A model generated the notes under the pieces. The model did not search any database. It saw only the letters and a program-made list of their open reading frames with translations, and was not told the origin of the DNA. Below are positions 19,489 through 30,181 of a DNA stretch of 64,000 bases, one piece after another. Source of the DNA: Paraburkholderia phytofirmans OLGA172. Its GTDB lineage: Bacteria; Pseudomonadota; Gammaproteobacteria; Burkholderiales; Burkholderiaceae. Numbering within the stretch: position 1 is the first letter of the stretch; each line of letters opens with the position of its first letter. The position numbers and the translations under genes are program-made. The stretch spans positions 2,356,001 through 2,420,000 of the forward strand of contig NZ_CP014578.1 in the NCBI RefSeq assembly GCF_001634365.1, written 5' to 3'.

Positions 19489-19863
19489 ATGCGCCTCACC
19501 ATCCACCTCGACACGTTCGATCGTGTCAATCCGATGGCATTCGCCATCCTGTGGCTCGACAATGAAACACGTCAGTGGTCACGCGAGGGTCATACGGGGC
19601 TCGAACTGCCTGAATGGGGCGCGTTGCACGTCGATTGCGGCAACACGCTCGTCTGCGGGCCGCACGATTCGACGCCCTGCTGCGTACTCGAAGGGCTCGA
19701 TCTGAACGCCACGTCCGGGCCATTCGAGGGCGAAACCGGACGTGCGCAACGGTGCTCGGATGCGGGCAGATCGCTGATGGCGGGCCATTGGCACGTGCAA
19801 TGTGTCGACCACGAGAACACGGAGCCGGAAGACGGCATCTTTGCCGCCCACGATAACCCGTGA
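19489..19863 (+). CDS. hypothetical protein (124 aa)
   Basis: Unknown. I chose the ATG at 19489 with ACGGAG upstream; starts at 19456 and 19462 are also in frame. The sequence is acidic, with several Cys (GNTLVCGP, STPCCVLEG, QRCSDAG, HVQCVD) that could bind metal or form disulfides, but it has no signal peptide. It sits between the cytochrome c and the acetyl-CoA synthetase promoter region. Confidence 0.55.
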   Translation: MRLTIHLDTFDRVNPMAFAILWLDNETRQWSREGHTGLELPEWGALHVDCGNTLVCGPHDSTPCCVLEGLDLNATSGPFEGETGRAQRCSDAGRSLMAGHWHVQCVDHENTEPEDGIFAAHDNP

Positions 19864-19965
19864 GCGTTGTCGACACTGCCACCAGCATGAAGCGATTCCG
19901 TACCGGCGTGACATTCGCGAACAGTCAATGACGAACTCATCATCGCCCCGCCGGAGATATTGCGG

Positions 19966-19979
19966 CTGATTTGCATCAA
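19966..19979 (+). promoter_or_regulatory. upstream FNR-like box for acetyl-CoA synthetase
   Basis: CTGATTTGCATCAA, one mismatch to the FNR palindrome. It is 45 bp centre-to-centre upstream of a perfect box, a spacing compatible with two FNR dimers on nearby helix faces. Confidence 0.6.
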
Positions 19980-20010
19980 GCACCGGCCGCTCTCCCCCTC
20001 AGTCCTTCCC

Positions 20011-20024
20011 TTGATGTGCATCAA
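20011..20024 (+). promoter_or_regulatory. FNR box upstream of acetyl-CoA synthetase
   Basis: TTGATGTGCATCAA, a perfect consensus, centred 141 nt before the acs ATG. The expected start site would be near 20059. Confidence 0.8.
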
Positions 20025-20158
20025 CCGCACGATCGGCCGCGCGGTCATAGTTGACCTGCACGCACGCATCTGCACCACGGCCATCAAGAGCCTTCCTTCA
20101 AGCGACTCGCCGTTTCAGGCCTCGCCCTATCCTTGACTTTCACGTGAGGAGACACCGG

Positions 20159-22135
20159 ATGTCTACCATCGAACTTAATCAACCCAGCACTACGGCGCAA
20201 CAGATCCCCGCGCTCAAGCACGCAAGCATCGACGGTATGGAGGCTTACCATGCGCTCGTGGCCGAGGCAGAACGCGATCACGAAGGGTTCTGGGCGCGCC
20301 TTGCCAGAGAGCATCTCGAGTGGCGCCGGCCCTTCACGAAAGTGCTGAACGATACCAACGCGCCCTTCTATCAATGGTTCGAAGACGGCGAACTCAACGC
20401 TTCATACAACTGCCTGGATCGCAACCTCGCCAACGGACTCGCCGGCAAAACGGCCATCGTGTTCGAGGCGGACGATGGCAAGGTCACGCGCGTCACCTAT
20501 CAGGAGCTCTATCACCGCGTGTGCAGACTCGCCAACGCGCTGCGCGCGCGCGGCGTCAAGAAAGGCGACCGGGTGGTGATTTACATGCCGATGTCGGTGG
20601 AAGGCGTCGCAGCCATGCTGGCGTGTGCACGCATCGGCGCGCCGCACTCCGTCGTGTTTGGCGGTTTCTCCGCCAAATCGCTGCATGAACGGATGGTCGA
20701 TGTCGGCGCGGTGGCCGTGATGACGGCCGACGAACAGGTGCGCGGCGGCAAGACACTGCCGCTCAAGACGATCGTCGACGAAGCCCTTGCGATGGGCGGC
20801 GCCGAAGCCGTCAAAACGGTCGTCATCTATCGGCGTACCGGCGGCCGGATCCCCTGGATCGCCGGACGCGACGCGTGGTTGCACGAGCTCGAACGAAACC
20901 AACCTGATACCTGCGAGCCGGAATGGGTCAGCGCTGAACATCCGCTATTCGTGTTGTACACATCAGGGTCGACCGGTGCGCCCAAAGGCGTTCAGCACAG
21001 CACCGGCGGTTATCTGCTGTGGGCCGCCGTGACGATGAAATGGACCTTCGACATCAAGCCGGCCGATGTCTTCTGGTGTACCGCCGATATCGGCTGGATC
21101 ACCGGTCACACGTATATCTGCTATGGCCCGACCGCAGTGGGTGCAACCCAGGTCATCTTTGAAGGCGTGCCCACCTATCCGAATGCGGGCCGCTTCTGGG
21201 ACATGATCCAGCGCCATCAGGTCAGCATCTTCTACACCGCACCCACTGCCATCCGGTCTCTCATCAAGAGTGCCGACGCTGACACCGCCGTGCATCCTGG
21301 CAGCTTCGACCTGAGCAGCTTGCGCATTCTCGGCACGGTCGGCGAGCCGATCAACCCGAGTGCATGGAACTGGTACGCCGAACATGTCGGCGGTGGCCGC
21401 TGTCCGGTGCTCGACACGTTCTGGCAGACCGAGACAGGCGGCCACATGATCTCGCCGTTGCCAGGCGCTACCCCGCTCGTGCCGGGATCGTGCACGCTGC
21501 CGATGCCGGGCATCGATGCGGCGATCGTCGACGAAACCGGCCATGAAGTGGCCAACGGACAAGGCGGCGTGCTCGTTATCCGCAAGCCGTGGCCGTCAAT
21601 GATCCGCACGATCTGGGGCAATCCTGAGCGCTTTCGCAACGGCTATTACCCCGACGAACTCGGCGGCAAGCTGTACCTCGCCGGCGACGGCGCGATTCGC
21701 GACCGGGACACAGGCTATTTCACGATCACCGGTCGTATCGACGACGTGCTGAACGTGTCCGGACACCGCATGGGCACGATGGAAATCGAGTCGGCGCTGG
21801 CGGCCAATCCGCTGGTCGCCGAGGCTGCGGTCGTCGGCCGTCCGGATGAAACGTTCGGAGAAGCCATCGTCGCCTTCATTGTTCTGAAAACGGCGCGGCC
21901 CATCGGTGCAGAGGCGAAGCGCATAGCGGACGAGTTGCGCGCCTGGGTCGCCAAGGAAATCGGTCCAATCGCAAAACCGAAAGACATCCGGTTCGGCGAC
22001 GCAATGCCCAAGACGCGCTCCGGCAAGGTCGTGCGCCGGTTGTTGCGCTCAGTCGCGAAAGGCGAAGCGATTTCGCAGGACACGTCGACTGTCGAGAATC
22101 CCGCCGTGATTTCCCAGTTCGCCGATTCGATCTGA
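20159..22135 (+). CDS. acs: acetyl-CoA synthetase (AMP-forming)
   Basis: Converts acetate, ATP and CoA to acetyl-CoA via acetyl-AMP in the cytosol. ATG at 20159 with GTGAGGAG upstream; an in-frame extension of 36 codons is rejected. 658 residues, the normal length. Motifs: P-loop-like [54 protein letters not shown] and the C-terminal [11 protein letters not shown], whose Lys is the acetylation-controlled catalytic residue. Propionyl-CoA synthetase is a close alternative, but the acetate carrier downstream supports acetate. Two FNR-type boxes precede it, an unusual control for a gene normally tied to respiratory acetate use. Confidence 0.93.
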   Translation: MSTIELNQPSTTAQQIPALKHASIDGMEAYHALVAEAERDHEGFWARLAREHLEWRRPFTKVLNDTNAPFYQWFEDGELNASYNCLDRNLANGLAGKTAIVFEADDGKVTRVTYQELYHRVCRLANALRARGVKKGDRVVIYMPMSVEGVAAMLACARIGAPHSVVFGGFSAKSLHERMVDVGAVAVMTADEQVRGGKTLPLKTIVDEALAMGGAEAVKTVVIYRRTGGRIPWIAGRDAWLHELERNQPDTCEPEWVSAEHPLFVLYTSGSTGAPKGVQHSTGGYLLWAAVTMKWTFDIKPADVFWCTADIGWITGHTYICYGPTAVGATQVIFEGVPTYPNAGRFWDMIQRHQVSIFYTAPTAIRSLIKSADADTAVHPGSFDLSSLRILGTVGEPINPSAWNWYAEHVGGGRCPVLDTFWQTETGGHMISPLPGATPLVPGSCTLPMPGIDAAIVDETGHEVANGQGGVLVIRKPWPSMIRTIWGNPERFRNGYYPDELGGKLYLAGDGAIRDRDTGYFTITGRIDDVLNVSGHRMGTMEIESALAANPLVAEAAVVGRPDETFGEAIVAFIVLKTARPIGAEAKRIADELRAWVAKEIGPIAKPKDIRFGDAMPKTRSGKVVRRLLRSVAKGEAISQDTSTVENPAVISQFADSI

Positions 22136-22269
22136 ACGGTCCGGCGCTCCGGCGGCCCGGCGCTCCGGCACTCCGGCGTTCGATTGCGATGTGACCCTTG
22201 CGCGGCACTAGTCTTCACGACAGTCGCGCAAGCTATGTCTACTTCTGTTTTTTGCATGAGGAATTCATC

Positions 22270-22875
22270 ATGAATATCAAAGCCCCTAATCCCGCCGCAC
22301 TCGGCCTCGCCGGTTTTGCCTTGACGACCTGGTTGCTTAGCATGATCAACGCCGGCTGGTTCAGCGGCGATTCGATGGGCATGGTGCTCGCCGTCGCTTT
22401 CGCTTATGGCGGCACCGCGCAGGCACTCGCCGGACTCATGGAAATACCGCGCGGCAATACGTTCGGCGCGACGGCCTTTCTGAGCTACGGTGCGTTCTGG
22501 TGGTCGCTCGCCCTCTTCGTGCTGTTCCTGCACGGTACCGTCCCTGCGGCGTTCGTCGGCTGGTATCTGTTCCTGTGGGGCATGTTCACGCTTTATATGT
22601 GGGTCGCGACATGGCATGCGCCGAGCGCATTGCAACTGGTGTTTCTGTCTCTGTGGATCACGTTCTTCGTGCTGGCAGCGAGCGAATGGACCGGCCTCGT
22701 GTGGTTGCACCACGCTGGCGGTTACCTCGGTCTGCTGACGGCGCTGCTGGCTTTCTACCTGTCGGCGGCTGAGATCATCAACGAAACTCATGGGCACACG
22801 GTGCTGCCGGTGGGAACCGGCGTTCAGAAGATCGACGTGACCATCACGGTCACCGAGGGACTCCGCGGCGCCTGA
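22270..22875 (+). CDS. satP: acetate uptake protein, GPR1/FUN34/YaaH family
   Basis: 201-residue inner-membrane protein with six hydrophobic helices. ATG at 22270 after GAGGAATT. The family signature NPAALGLAGFALTTWLLS at the N-terminus (NPxPLGL type) and the GNTFGATAFLSYGAFW stretch in the middle identify SatP-like acetate/succinate channels. It lies directly after acs, so the pair should import and activate acetate together. Confidence 0.9.
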   Translation: MNIKAPNPAALGLAGFALTTWLLSMINAGWFSGDSMGMVLAVAFAYGGTAQALAGLMEIPRGNTFGATAFLSYGAFWWSLALFVLFLHGTVPAAFVGWYLFLWGMFTLYMWVATWHAPSALQLVFLSLWITFFVLAASEWTGLVWLHHAGGYLGLLTALLAFYLSAAEIINETHGHTVLPVGTGVQKIDVTITVTEGLRGA

Positions 22876-22880
22876 AAGCA

Positions 22881-22902
22881 GGCGGCGGCCATCGCGCCGC
22901 CG
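22881..22902 (+). terminator. GC-rich hairpin after satP
   Basis: GCGGCG and CGCCGC arms around CCATCG just after the satP stop. Short but very GC-rich; likely a weak terminator. Confidence 0.4.
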
Positions 22903-22924
22903 CTCACACTGATAAAATGCCGGC

Positions 22925-23668
22925 ATGCCGATCAACTATCTTCGAGGATTCACGAAACCCGAGCGCAGCGACGCGGCGAATCTGCGCCTCGGACGATCGC
23001 TAGCTTTCGTCGCCGGTGCGGCCAATGCCGGCGGATTCCTCGCTGTGGGGCAGTACACCTCTCACATGTCCGGTATTGTGTCGTCGCTCGCCGACAACCT
23101 CGCGCTCGGCGAAATCAATGCGGTCGTTGCGGGATTGAGCGCCCTGTTGTCGTTTCTTTTCGGGGCCGCCACGTCCGCCATCCTGATCAACTGGGGGCGT
23201 CGCCGGCAATTGCACAGCCTCTATGCAATGCCGTTGATGCTCGAGGCTACGCTGCTCCTCTGCTTTGGGCTGCTTGGCACCCATCTCGAGACCCATCGCG
23301 TCCTTTTCGTACTGGCGACCGTCTGTCTTCTGTGCTATGTGATGGGTTTGCAGAATGCCATGATCACCAAGATCTCAAAAGCGGAGATCCGCACCACGCA
23401 CGTCACCGGCCTCGTGACGGACATCGGCATCGAACTCGGCAAGTTCTTTTACTGGAACGTTGGCGCAACGAGCGGGAGCGCAGTCCGTGCGGATCGCCAG
23501 AAACTGCGCATCCTCGGATCGCTCTTATTGTCGTTCCTCGCAGGCGGCCTGACAGGCGCCGTAGGCTTCAAGCACTTGGGGTTTATCGCGACCATTCCCC
23601 TTGCGCTCGTACTGCTTACTCTCGCTGCTGTTCCGGTCGTCGACGATATGCTCACGCAGCGCCGGTAG
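22925..23668 (+). CDS. DUF1275 (YoaK-like) membrane protein
   Basis: 247-residue membrane protein with six predicted helices. Family features include an N-terminal SLAFVAGAANAGGFLAVGQYTSHMSG stretch (GxxNAxGFxxxxxxxSHxSG pattern) and the central CYVMGLQNAMITKIS motif. DUF1275 proteins are uncharacterised; some are linked to transport. The gene ends 20 bp from the convergent uspA. Its ribosome site is weak. Confidence 0.85.
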   Translation: MPINYLRGFTKPERSDAANLRLGRSLAFVAGAANAGGFLAVGQYTSHMSGIVSSLADNLALGEINAVVAGLSALLSFLFGAATSAILINWGRRRQLHSLYAMPLMLEATLLLCFGLLGTHLETHRVLFVLATVCLLCYVMGLQNAMITKISKAEIRTTHVTGLVTDIGIELGKFFYWNVGATSGSAVRADRQKLRILGSLLLSFLAGGLTGAVGFKHLGFIATIPLALVLLTLAAVPVVDDMLTQRR

Positions 23669-23688
23669 CGTATTTTTTCGCGATGCCC

Positions 23689-24165
23689 TTATTTCGCGCC
23701 GTTCGACCGGGTTTCAACGATCGCGTCACGAACCAGCAGCACCGGGCAGGTCGAGGACCGAAGAAATCGCTCAGCGACACTCCCTATTGTCATGCGCCGC
23801 ATTCCGCGACGTCCGTGGGTGCCCATCACGACAAGATCCACGCTGTGCCCCTGTACGTACCGCAGCAAGCAACTCGCGACGTCTTCGCTGATGTTGTCCG
23901 TCTCGGCGGTATCGACCTTGCACGCAACGTTGCTCTCAGTCGCCTCCTTATGCGCCTCCGCCAGTATTCGATCGCCTTCAGCGCGTAGTGCCTCGACCAT
24001 CGCAAACTGGTCGTAATTGGCCGAATAGGCAAACATCGCGAAACGGTCGAGCACGTACACCGCCGTCATCGTTCCGCCAGCCAGCTTTGTCATGCGGATC
24101 GCTTCCTTTAGCGCACCCTTCGACGCGTGACTGCCATCCAGTGCCACCAGAATATCTTTGTACAT
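23689..24165 (-). CDS. single-domain universal stress protein
   Basis: 158 residues, one UspA fold with the ATP-binding signature near the C-terminus (MGTHGRRGMRRMTIGSVAERFLR). ATG at 24165 preceded by AGAGGGTGG. Two perfect FNR boxes lie upstream (centres 162 and 252 nt away), in the region shared with the divergent regulator, so anaerobic induction is expected. Confidence 0.92.
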   Translation of the reverse strand: MYKDILVALDGSHASKGALKEAIRMTKLAGGTMTAVYVLDRFAMFAYSANYDQFAMVEALRAEGDRILAEAHKEATESNVACKVDTAETDNISEDVASCLLRYVQGHSVDLVVMGTHGRRGMRRMTIGSVAERFLRSSTCPVLLVRDAIVETRSNGAK

Positions 24166-24320
24166 GACCACCCTCTCTGGTAAGTCGATTACGAATTCGC
24201 TCGTCATGGCGGATCAACCGCGCTGTCGGCGCAACGTCTGTTCGAGCCGCACTGACTGCGCGCCACGCCCAAGCTGACGGCAGTCACACATTCATCATCT
24301 GCGCTTGCCTCACCCGTGAA

Positions 24321-24334
24321 TTGATTTGTATCAA
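24321..24334. promoter_or_regulatory. FNR box in the uspA/regulator divergent region
   Basis: TTGATTTGTATCAA, a perfect consensus, 156-169 nt upstream of the uspA ATG and about 305 nt before the regulator ATG. Confidence 0.8.
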
Positions 24335-24410
24335 TGGCGCACACGCTGTCGCAGGCGTCACTGGCCGCGAACCCGACCTTTCTCGAAGACGGCAACGCAT
24401 TTCACCAACA

Positions 24411-24424
24411 TTGATTCAAATCAA
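24411..24424. promoter_or_regulatory. second FNR box in the uspA/regulator divergent region
   Basis: TTGATTCAAATCAA, a perfect consensus, 90 bp centre-to-centre from the previous box. It may serve the divergent regulator gene. Confidence 0.78.
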
Positions 24425-24638
24425 GCCGCTTAGGCGTATCGGGACGAATATGCGTAATCTCGCATCGCCTGAGCGGCTGCGGCAAACCGGCTAGACCGAC
24501 CGCCCCGCCAAGGCGCAACCACAAGGGCAATGACACTCTGCCGGCGCGCGATGACCGCCAACCTGGCCCAGGATTTGCTTATTGTTGTACCAGTACGACC
24601 CCGGCGAAGCGACCGGGGCTGACCAGCAGGAGGAGACA

Positions 24639-25489
24639 ATGCGCGATGATGTCGGTCACGCCGTAACGCCAATGACGGCTCGTGAGGCCGGCTGGCTCAC
24701 GCCGTCGATTCAGAAATCCCACGAACGCTCCGAAACTTTCGGCTTGAGCGCCGCGATGCGACCGGACTATGACGTGCTGCCGGCGGCTGAACTCACGTTA
24801 AAACTCGAGCAAAGCCGCGTCCTGTGCGCGCATGCCACGCCTGTGATGGAAACGCTGCACGAGCAGATCGTCAACACGCAAAGCATGATCATGCTGACCG
24901 ACGCCGAAGGACTGATTCTTCACTCGATCGGCGACGATGATTTTCTCCGGCGAGCCGAGAAAGTCGCGCTGCGTCCGGGCGCGAACTGGGCGGAAGACCG
25001 GCAAGGCACGAACGCAATCGGCACGGCGCTCGCCGAGCGCTGTCCGACGGTCGTTCATGGCGAACAACACTATCTGGCTGCCAATCGCTTTCTCACCTGC
25101 TCCAGCGTGCCGATCCTCGATCCGTACGGCGATCTGATCGGCGTGCTCGACGTGACCGGCGACCATCGCAGCTATCACCAGCACACCTTGGCGCTGGCAA
25201 AAATGTCCGTACAGATGATCGAGAATCATCTGTTTACCAATACCTTTCGCGAGACGTTGCAAATTGCCTTTCACGGCAGGCCCGAATTTCTCGGCACCTT
25301 GATGGAAGGCATCGCCGCGTTTACCTGCGATGGCCGCTTCCTGTCGGCCAATCGTAGTGCGCAATTCCAACTGGGATTGCCGCTCACCGGTTTGCGCGCG
25401 CATACCCTGTCCTCGCTATTCGGCCTCAGCAGCGAGCAACTGATCGACCGTCTGCGCGTCAGCCGGGACCGGCATCTGTCGCTGTACCT
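24639..25489 (+). pseudogene. AcoR-like sigma-54 regulator, truncated by a Tn3-family transposon
   Basis: ATG at 24639 after AGGAGGAGA. The first 283 residues are native: an N-terminal linker, then a GAF-type sensor domain (about 80-215, QSMIMLTDAEGLILHSIGDD; NRFLTCSSVPILDPYGDL) typical of acetoin-type enhancer-binding proteins. At 25490 the terminal repeat of a transposon begins and the frame ends 12 codons later at 25526. The AAA+ and Fis-type HTH domains are missing and are not found elsewhere in the window. It is therefore no longer an activator; residual sensor protein could still be made. Confidence 0.85.
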
Positions 25490-25527
25490 GGGGTCGTCTC
25501 AAGATTCGGAAATTTGCGCACGTTAAG
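25490..25527 (+). repeat. left terminal inverted repeat of the Tn3-family transposon
   Basis: 38 bp, GGGGTCGTCTC... to ...CGCACGTTAAG. It overlaps the tnpA stop codon (TAA on the minus strand at 25523-25525). Confidence 0.9.
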
Positions 25528-26568
25528 GATTAGAAGGCCTGACCGCGCGCAGGGGCCGGAAACGTCCCTTCGCAACCCGTTTATTTGTGTGCCAGATATA
25601 GTCGCCTGTCAAATTAATGTGCTCCCAGCCCAGCGGTGATATGTGCGGTAGGTGCTTTTCGTCTACCGTGCCGTGCTGTCTCAACGCATCAATCGCTTTC
25701 TCCAGATAGACGGTATTCCACAGCGTGATTGCGGCGACGACGAGATTCAACCCACTCGCACGGTAGCGCTGGTTTTCATACGAGCGGTCGCGAATCTCGC
25801 CGAGTCGATGAAAAAACACGGCCCGCGCGAGTGAATTGCGTGCTTCCCCCTTGTTCAGTCCGATCTGCACACGCCTGCGCAACGACGGGTCGCGCAACCA
25901 TTCCAGCATGAACAGCGATCGCTCGATGCGCCCGACTTCGCGCAACGCCACTGCGAGACTATTCTGGCGAGGATAGGCGCCGAGCTTGCGCAATATCAAG
26001 GATGCGGTCACCGTCCCCTGTTTGATCGAAGAAGCCAGGCGCAGCACCTCGTTGAACTGCTGTTCAATCAGCTTCTGATTCAAGCTGCCGCCAATTAGGG
26101 GTGCCAGTGCTGGCCATTGAGTCGCCGCGCCGGGAACGTATAGCCGCTTGTCGGCCAGATCTCGAATGCGTGGTGCGAACCGGAACCCGAGCAGATGACA
26201 GAGCGCGAAGACGTGCTCGGTAAAGCCCGCCGTGTCCGTATAGTGTTCTTCGATCCGCAGGTCAGATTCGTGATACAGCAGACCATCAAGAACGTGGGTC
26301 GCATCACGCACGGTTGCGTTGATCACCTTGGTGTGGAACGGGGCGTACTGATCCGAGACATGCGTGTAAAACAGGATGCCTGGCTCGTTGCCGTATTTGG
26401 CATTGACCTGACCACCTGCTTCGCCACGGCCGCCGGCCCGATACCTCTGGCCATCCGAAGACGACGTAGTGCCCTCGCCCCAGTATGCAGCGAACGGCAT
26501 CTGGTGATGGTAGTTGACCAGTTCGGCGAGCGCTTTGCTGTACGTTTCGTCCCGGACGTGCCACGCCA

Positions 26569-27384
26569 CTAGAGGGTGTTAGGCACCTGGACAGCCGGCG
26601 CGACATGTACAAGCATGAGCATGGCGAAGACAACAAAGTGCAGGCCGGCTAACGTTTCGGGCAGACGTTCGTAGTCTCGCGCCAGTCGCCGGAACCGGTT
26701 GAGCCAGCCGAAACTACGCTCGACAACCCATCGGCGCGGCAGCAGCACGAAGCCCTTCTTTGCCTCTGGCAGTTTGATAATCTGCAGTTCGATGCCTTCG
26801 TCATGCGCAGCCTGTCGAGCCGTATCACCGGTATAGCCTTGGTCAGCGAATGCAAGCTTTACCGTCTGACCGGTTGCTTGCTGAACCTGACGGGCAAGCT
26901 CGGCTACCTGTGCGCGCTCCTGCTCGTTGGCCGGCGTGATGTGCACCGCCAGCAACAAACCTAACGTGTCGACAGCCATATGGACTTTGCTGCCTCGCTT
27001 GCGCTTATGACCGTCGTAACCCGCGCGCGGTCCGCTCTCGCAGGTGGACTGCAGAGTGCGCCCATCCAGAATCACCGCACTGGGCTGGCCCTGACGCTCC
27101 TGCGCGACCCGAATTACGGATCGCAGATCACTGACCATTGCCTCGAAGCAGCCCGCGTTCAACCAGCGTTGCGTTTGCTGGTAGACCAACTCCCATGGCG
27201 GAAAATTGGTCGGCAGCATACGCCACGACGCACCCGCCCGCGCCATCCAGCGCAACGCATTGAACATCTCGCGCAGTTCATACCGCCGCTGTGGAGCATC
27301 TTCATTCATCAACGTTAGATAGGGAGCGGCAAAGCTCCACTCTTCATCCGAGACATCTGTCGGGTATGGCTTGCGTTCTGTCAT
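26569..27384 (-). CDS. IS5-family transposase (IS427-like)
   Basis: 271 residues from the ATG at 27384. N-terminal DUF4096-like domain ([33 protein letters not shown]), then the DDE core: [20 protein letters not shown] and the [18 protein letters not shown]lu region. The stop codon TAG is completed by the flanking target bases. It appears intact in one frame. Confidence 0.9.
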   Translation of the reverse strand: MTERKPYPTDVSDEEWSFAAPYLTLMNEDAPQRRYELREMFNALRWMARAGASWRMLPTNFPPWELVYQQTQRWLNAGCFEAMVSDLRSVIRVAQERQGQPSAVILDGRTLQSTCESGPRAGYDGHKRKRGSKVHMAVDTLGLLLAVHITPANEQERAQVAELARQVQQATGQTVKLAFADQGYTGDTARQAAHDEGIELQIIKLPEAKKGFVLLPRRWVVERSFGWLNRFRRLARDYERLPETLAGLHFVVFAMLMLVHVAPAVQVPNTL

Positions 27385-27427
27385 TCCGCCAGGGTACCAG
27401 GTCTGGCGAAAAGTGCCTAACACCCTC
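26572..27427 (-). mobile_element. IS5-family (IS427-like) insertion sequence in tnpA
   Basis: 856 bp between GAGGGTGTTAGGCAC and its inverted copy GTGCCTAACACCCTC. The target dinucleotide TA is duplicated (TGGCTA on one side, TAGTGG on the other, minus-strand reading). Confidence 0.88.
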
Positions 27428-29359
27428 TAGCCAGGACAGCTTCGCCATGCTGGTACCGGGACAGGCCTCGGCCATCTTGGTGATTCCGAGATTCAATGCG
27501 TCGCCGAGTACGGCGGTCAGCAGCAGCGCTCCATCCTTGGGCGGTTCGCCGGTCTTCAGGTGATTGAAATGTTGCGAAAAATTCGTCCAGCGATCCACTT
27601 CAAGGAGGAGATCGGTGATCTTGATGTGCGGCAAAATCGCGTATGCCCGTTCCCTCAAGGCCTCTGCCTCATCGGGAACGTCCGCGTCGAGTGGGGAGAT
27701 CTTCAGTCCATCGGCTTTCAGTATTGCATCTGGCAGTTGATCGGCCTCGGCCAGGCGGTTCACCTCGTCGAGTGCGGTGCGCAAGCGCTCCAACCGCTCG
27801 GCGAGATAGGCTTGTGGGGTATCAGCGACGGGTACCGCCAGCGTGCCCGTCTCGCGTTGCCCATCAAACGTGGAACGTGGCATGAGGTAAGCATCGAAGT
27901 CCTTGAACTGACGGCTGCCGGCAACCGATACGTCACCCGCACGTAAGCTGTTCTTCAGTTCAGCCACCGCACATAACTCATAGAATTTCCGGTCGATGCC
28001 GCCGTCAACGAACACGAGCGGTTGCCAGCGCTTCCGAACAAAGCCAATCGGTGCGTCTGCTGGCACCTTACGGGCCGATGTGCGGTTCAATGTTCGCAGG
28101 GTCTGGATGGCATCAATCACGCCCTGTGCGGCGGGTGCAGCGCTGAACTCGAAGGTGTCGAGAAACGCCGGTGCATAACGGCGCAGCTGCTGATAGTGTT
28201 GGCCGACCAGCACGAGATGGTCGAAATCCTCGGTACGCGCCAACCTCTGCGCGTCCTTCACCGTCTCGGCAAACTGATCCCAGGGCATGATGGCTTCGAT
28301 CGCGACGAACGGATCGGTACCCGACGTCTTTGCGTCGACCAATGCGCCGCCGATGCGCGCGTAGAGTCTGACCTTGTCGTTGATCGCCTTGCCGGCGGCG
28401 GCGAATTCCCGTTCGTGCCGATGTTTAGCCTTCGTAAAAAACGAACCAATCAGCCGGTCAAGAAGATCAAGCGTTTCATCGATTAGTGTGGCGGCAGTAT
28501 CCAGCAGGATGGCTACGAGCGTCGCGTGACGACGATCAGGCTCATATTCTTCAAGTTGGTAGACCGCCGTCTGTGCACCTTCCCGAGCCAGGCGAATCAA
28601 TCGGTTCTGGTGCACATCGCAGCCTAGATCGATCGGCAAAGCGATTGCGCGGATGGCCTGCAATCGCTCGATGTGGGCCAGCACTGCTTTGGCGGAGGGC
28701 GCACCGGGCGACTGCCGGATCCAGGTCAGCGTGCTGACTCGGCGACCTTCGCGAAGCAACAATAGACTATCGAGGGCCTTGCGTTGTCGTGCCGCGAGAG
28801 GATCAGTCAGCAGACGGTACACCTGGCGTTGCGCGCGTGTTGCCACCTCGGCGCAGAGCCGTTCAATGGTTGCGACGGGTGGCAGCACGATGTGCCGGCG
28901 GCGCAGTTCATCGACGACGGCCTGCGCGAGCGCCATCCCCTGAGTGGTTTGTAATGCGATTGGCAGGAGCCAGTCGGCCACTGCACGATAGTGGGTTCTA
29001 TCGAATTGTGAGAGTTGGAGCCAGTCGATGAGTTCCTGCAGGTGTTCACGCCGCGTCTGGTCGCGCTCGGCGTAAATGTCCCAGATGGAAGCAGAAAGCT
29101 TCAGCTGCACAGCCACCATGCCGAGCAACGGCGGATACGGCCGTTCACCCTCTGCCAAAACGCGGCCCGGGAAACGCAGGTAGCCAATTTGAACCGCTAC
29201 CCCGAGTCGGTTATGGTCGCCTCGATGCTGCCGCACGAAAGCGAGGTCCGATTTCGACAGGCTGTAGTGCCGGATCAATTCGCCTTCATCGGCTGGAAAG
29301 GCAAGCAGTTGCGCGCGCTGGGCAGAGGTGAGCAGTTCCCGGCGCGGCATTGCATGCCT

Positions 29360-29938
29360 CTATGATTTCGTCGTCGCCGACCCGGTACGGGTCTGGGCAA
29401 GTAGCCGCGAAATTGTCGCAGGACGGACGTTGAACAGGCGCGCGGCATCGGCCGCGGTCTTCTTCCCGGTCGTCACCATGCGTACGATCTCCTGTTGCTG
29501 TTGCGGCCGCAGCTTCGGACGGCGGCCGCCAATTCGGCCTTCGTTGCGCGCGGACTCCAGCCCGGCCTTGGTGCGTTCGCGTAGCATCGCACGCTCGAAT
29601 TCCGCAAACGCGCCGACCATTTGCATCATCATCCGGCCAGCCGGAGTGGTGGTGTCAACGGCTTCGGTCAAGCTACGAAAGCCAGCCTTCGCATCCTGGA
29701 CTTGCTCCATGAGAGCCAGCACGTCGCGTAACGAGCGCGAAAGTCGGTCGAGCTTCCAGACGACTAGCACATCTCCTGATCGTAAATGGTCGAGCAGCTT
29801 ATGCAGCTCTGGCCGGTCCCATCGACCGCCGGATGCTTTCTCGTGAAAGATGCGTTCGCAGGCAGCCGCCTTGAGGGCGGCCGCCTGGGCGGCCGTTTCC
29901 TGGTCGTGGGTCGAAACCCGTGCATATCCGATCAACAT
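29360..29938 (-). CDS. tnpR: serine resolvase of the Tn3-family transposon
   Basis: 192 residues from the ATG at 29938. Site-specific recombinase resolving cointegrates at res. Catalytic Ser in MLIGYARVSTHDQ (S10), the KLDRLSRSLRD motif, GRMMMQMVGAFAEFERAMLRERT, and a C-terminal Hin-like HTH (QQQEIVRMVTTGKKTAADAARLF). Same orientation as tnpA, 9 bp before its start. Confidence 0.94.
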   Translation of the reverse strand: MLIGYARVSTHDQETAAQAAALKAAACERIFHEKASGGRWDRPELHKLLDHLRSGDVLVVWKLDRLSRSLRDVLALMEQVQDAKAGFRSLTEAVDTTTPAGRMMMQMVGAFAEFERAMLRERTKAGLESARNEGRIGGRRPKLRPQQQQEIVRMVTTGKKTAADAARLFNVRPATISRLLAQTRTGSATTKS

Positions 29939-30060
29939 AATTGCATAAACCTGTTGCCAAGCACTTGTGTATTGCAATACGTTTGTGCAACCCGCCGCAG
30001 CACTTCGCGTCTTGAGATCTGTATTGTTGCACAAACGTTCGTTTGCGCAATCCCCATTCA
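29939..30060. promoter_or_regulatory. probable res site and tnpR promoter
   Basis: Upstream of the resolvase lies a 13-bp perfect inverted repeat, ACGTTTGTGCAAC (29979-29991) with its complement at 30026-30038, plus the related GTTTGCGCAA at 30041-30050. Repeated dyads before tnpR are the layout of a res site. Confidence 0.65.
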
Positions 30061-30181
30061 GCGCCAAAGGGGCGGGTTCGGCCACGAGCGGCCAATCGAC
30101 ATCATTGCTTAGCTCGTCGACAATCGGCCCGGGTGGGGTTCCCCTGGGTAAAGATTGATGCCGGCAGAAATAGACCTCCGG

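Larger units (their letters stand above)
25523..29350 (-). pseudogene. tnpA: Tn3-family transposase, interrupted by an IS5-family element
   Basis: Cointegrate transposase. The N-terminal part (29350 to 27428) and C-terminal part (26571 to 25523) together would give about 989 residues, normal for TnpA. The junction would read [18 protein letters not shown] once the IS and its TA duplication are removed. The N-terminal DNA-binding half (PRRELLTSAQRAQLLAFP) and the C-terminal DDE part ([29 protein letters not shown]) are otherwise intact. The gene is inactivated, so this copy can move only if TnpA is supplied elsewhere. Confidence 0.93.
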
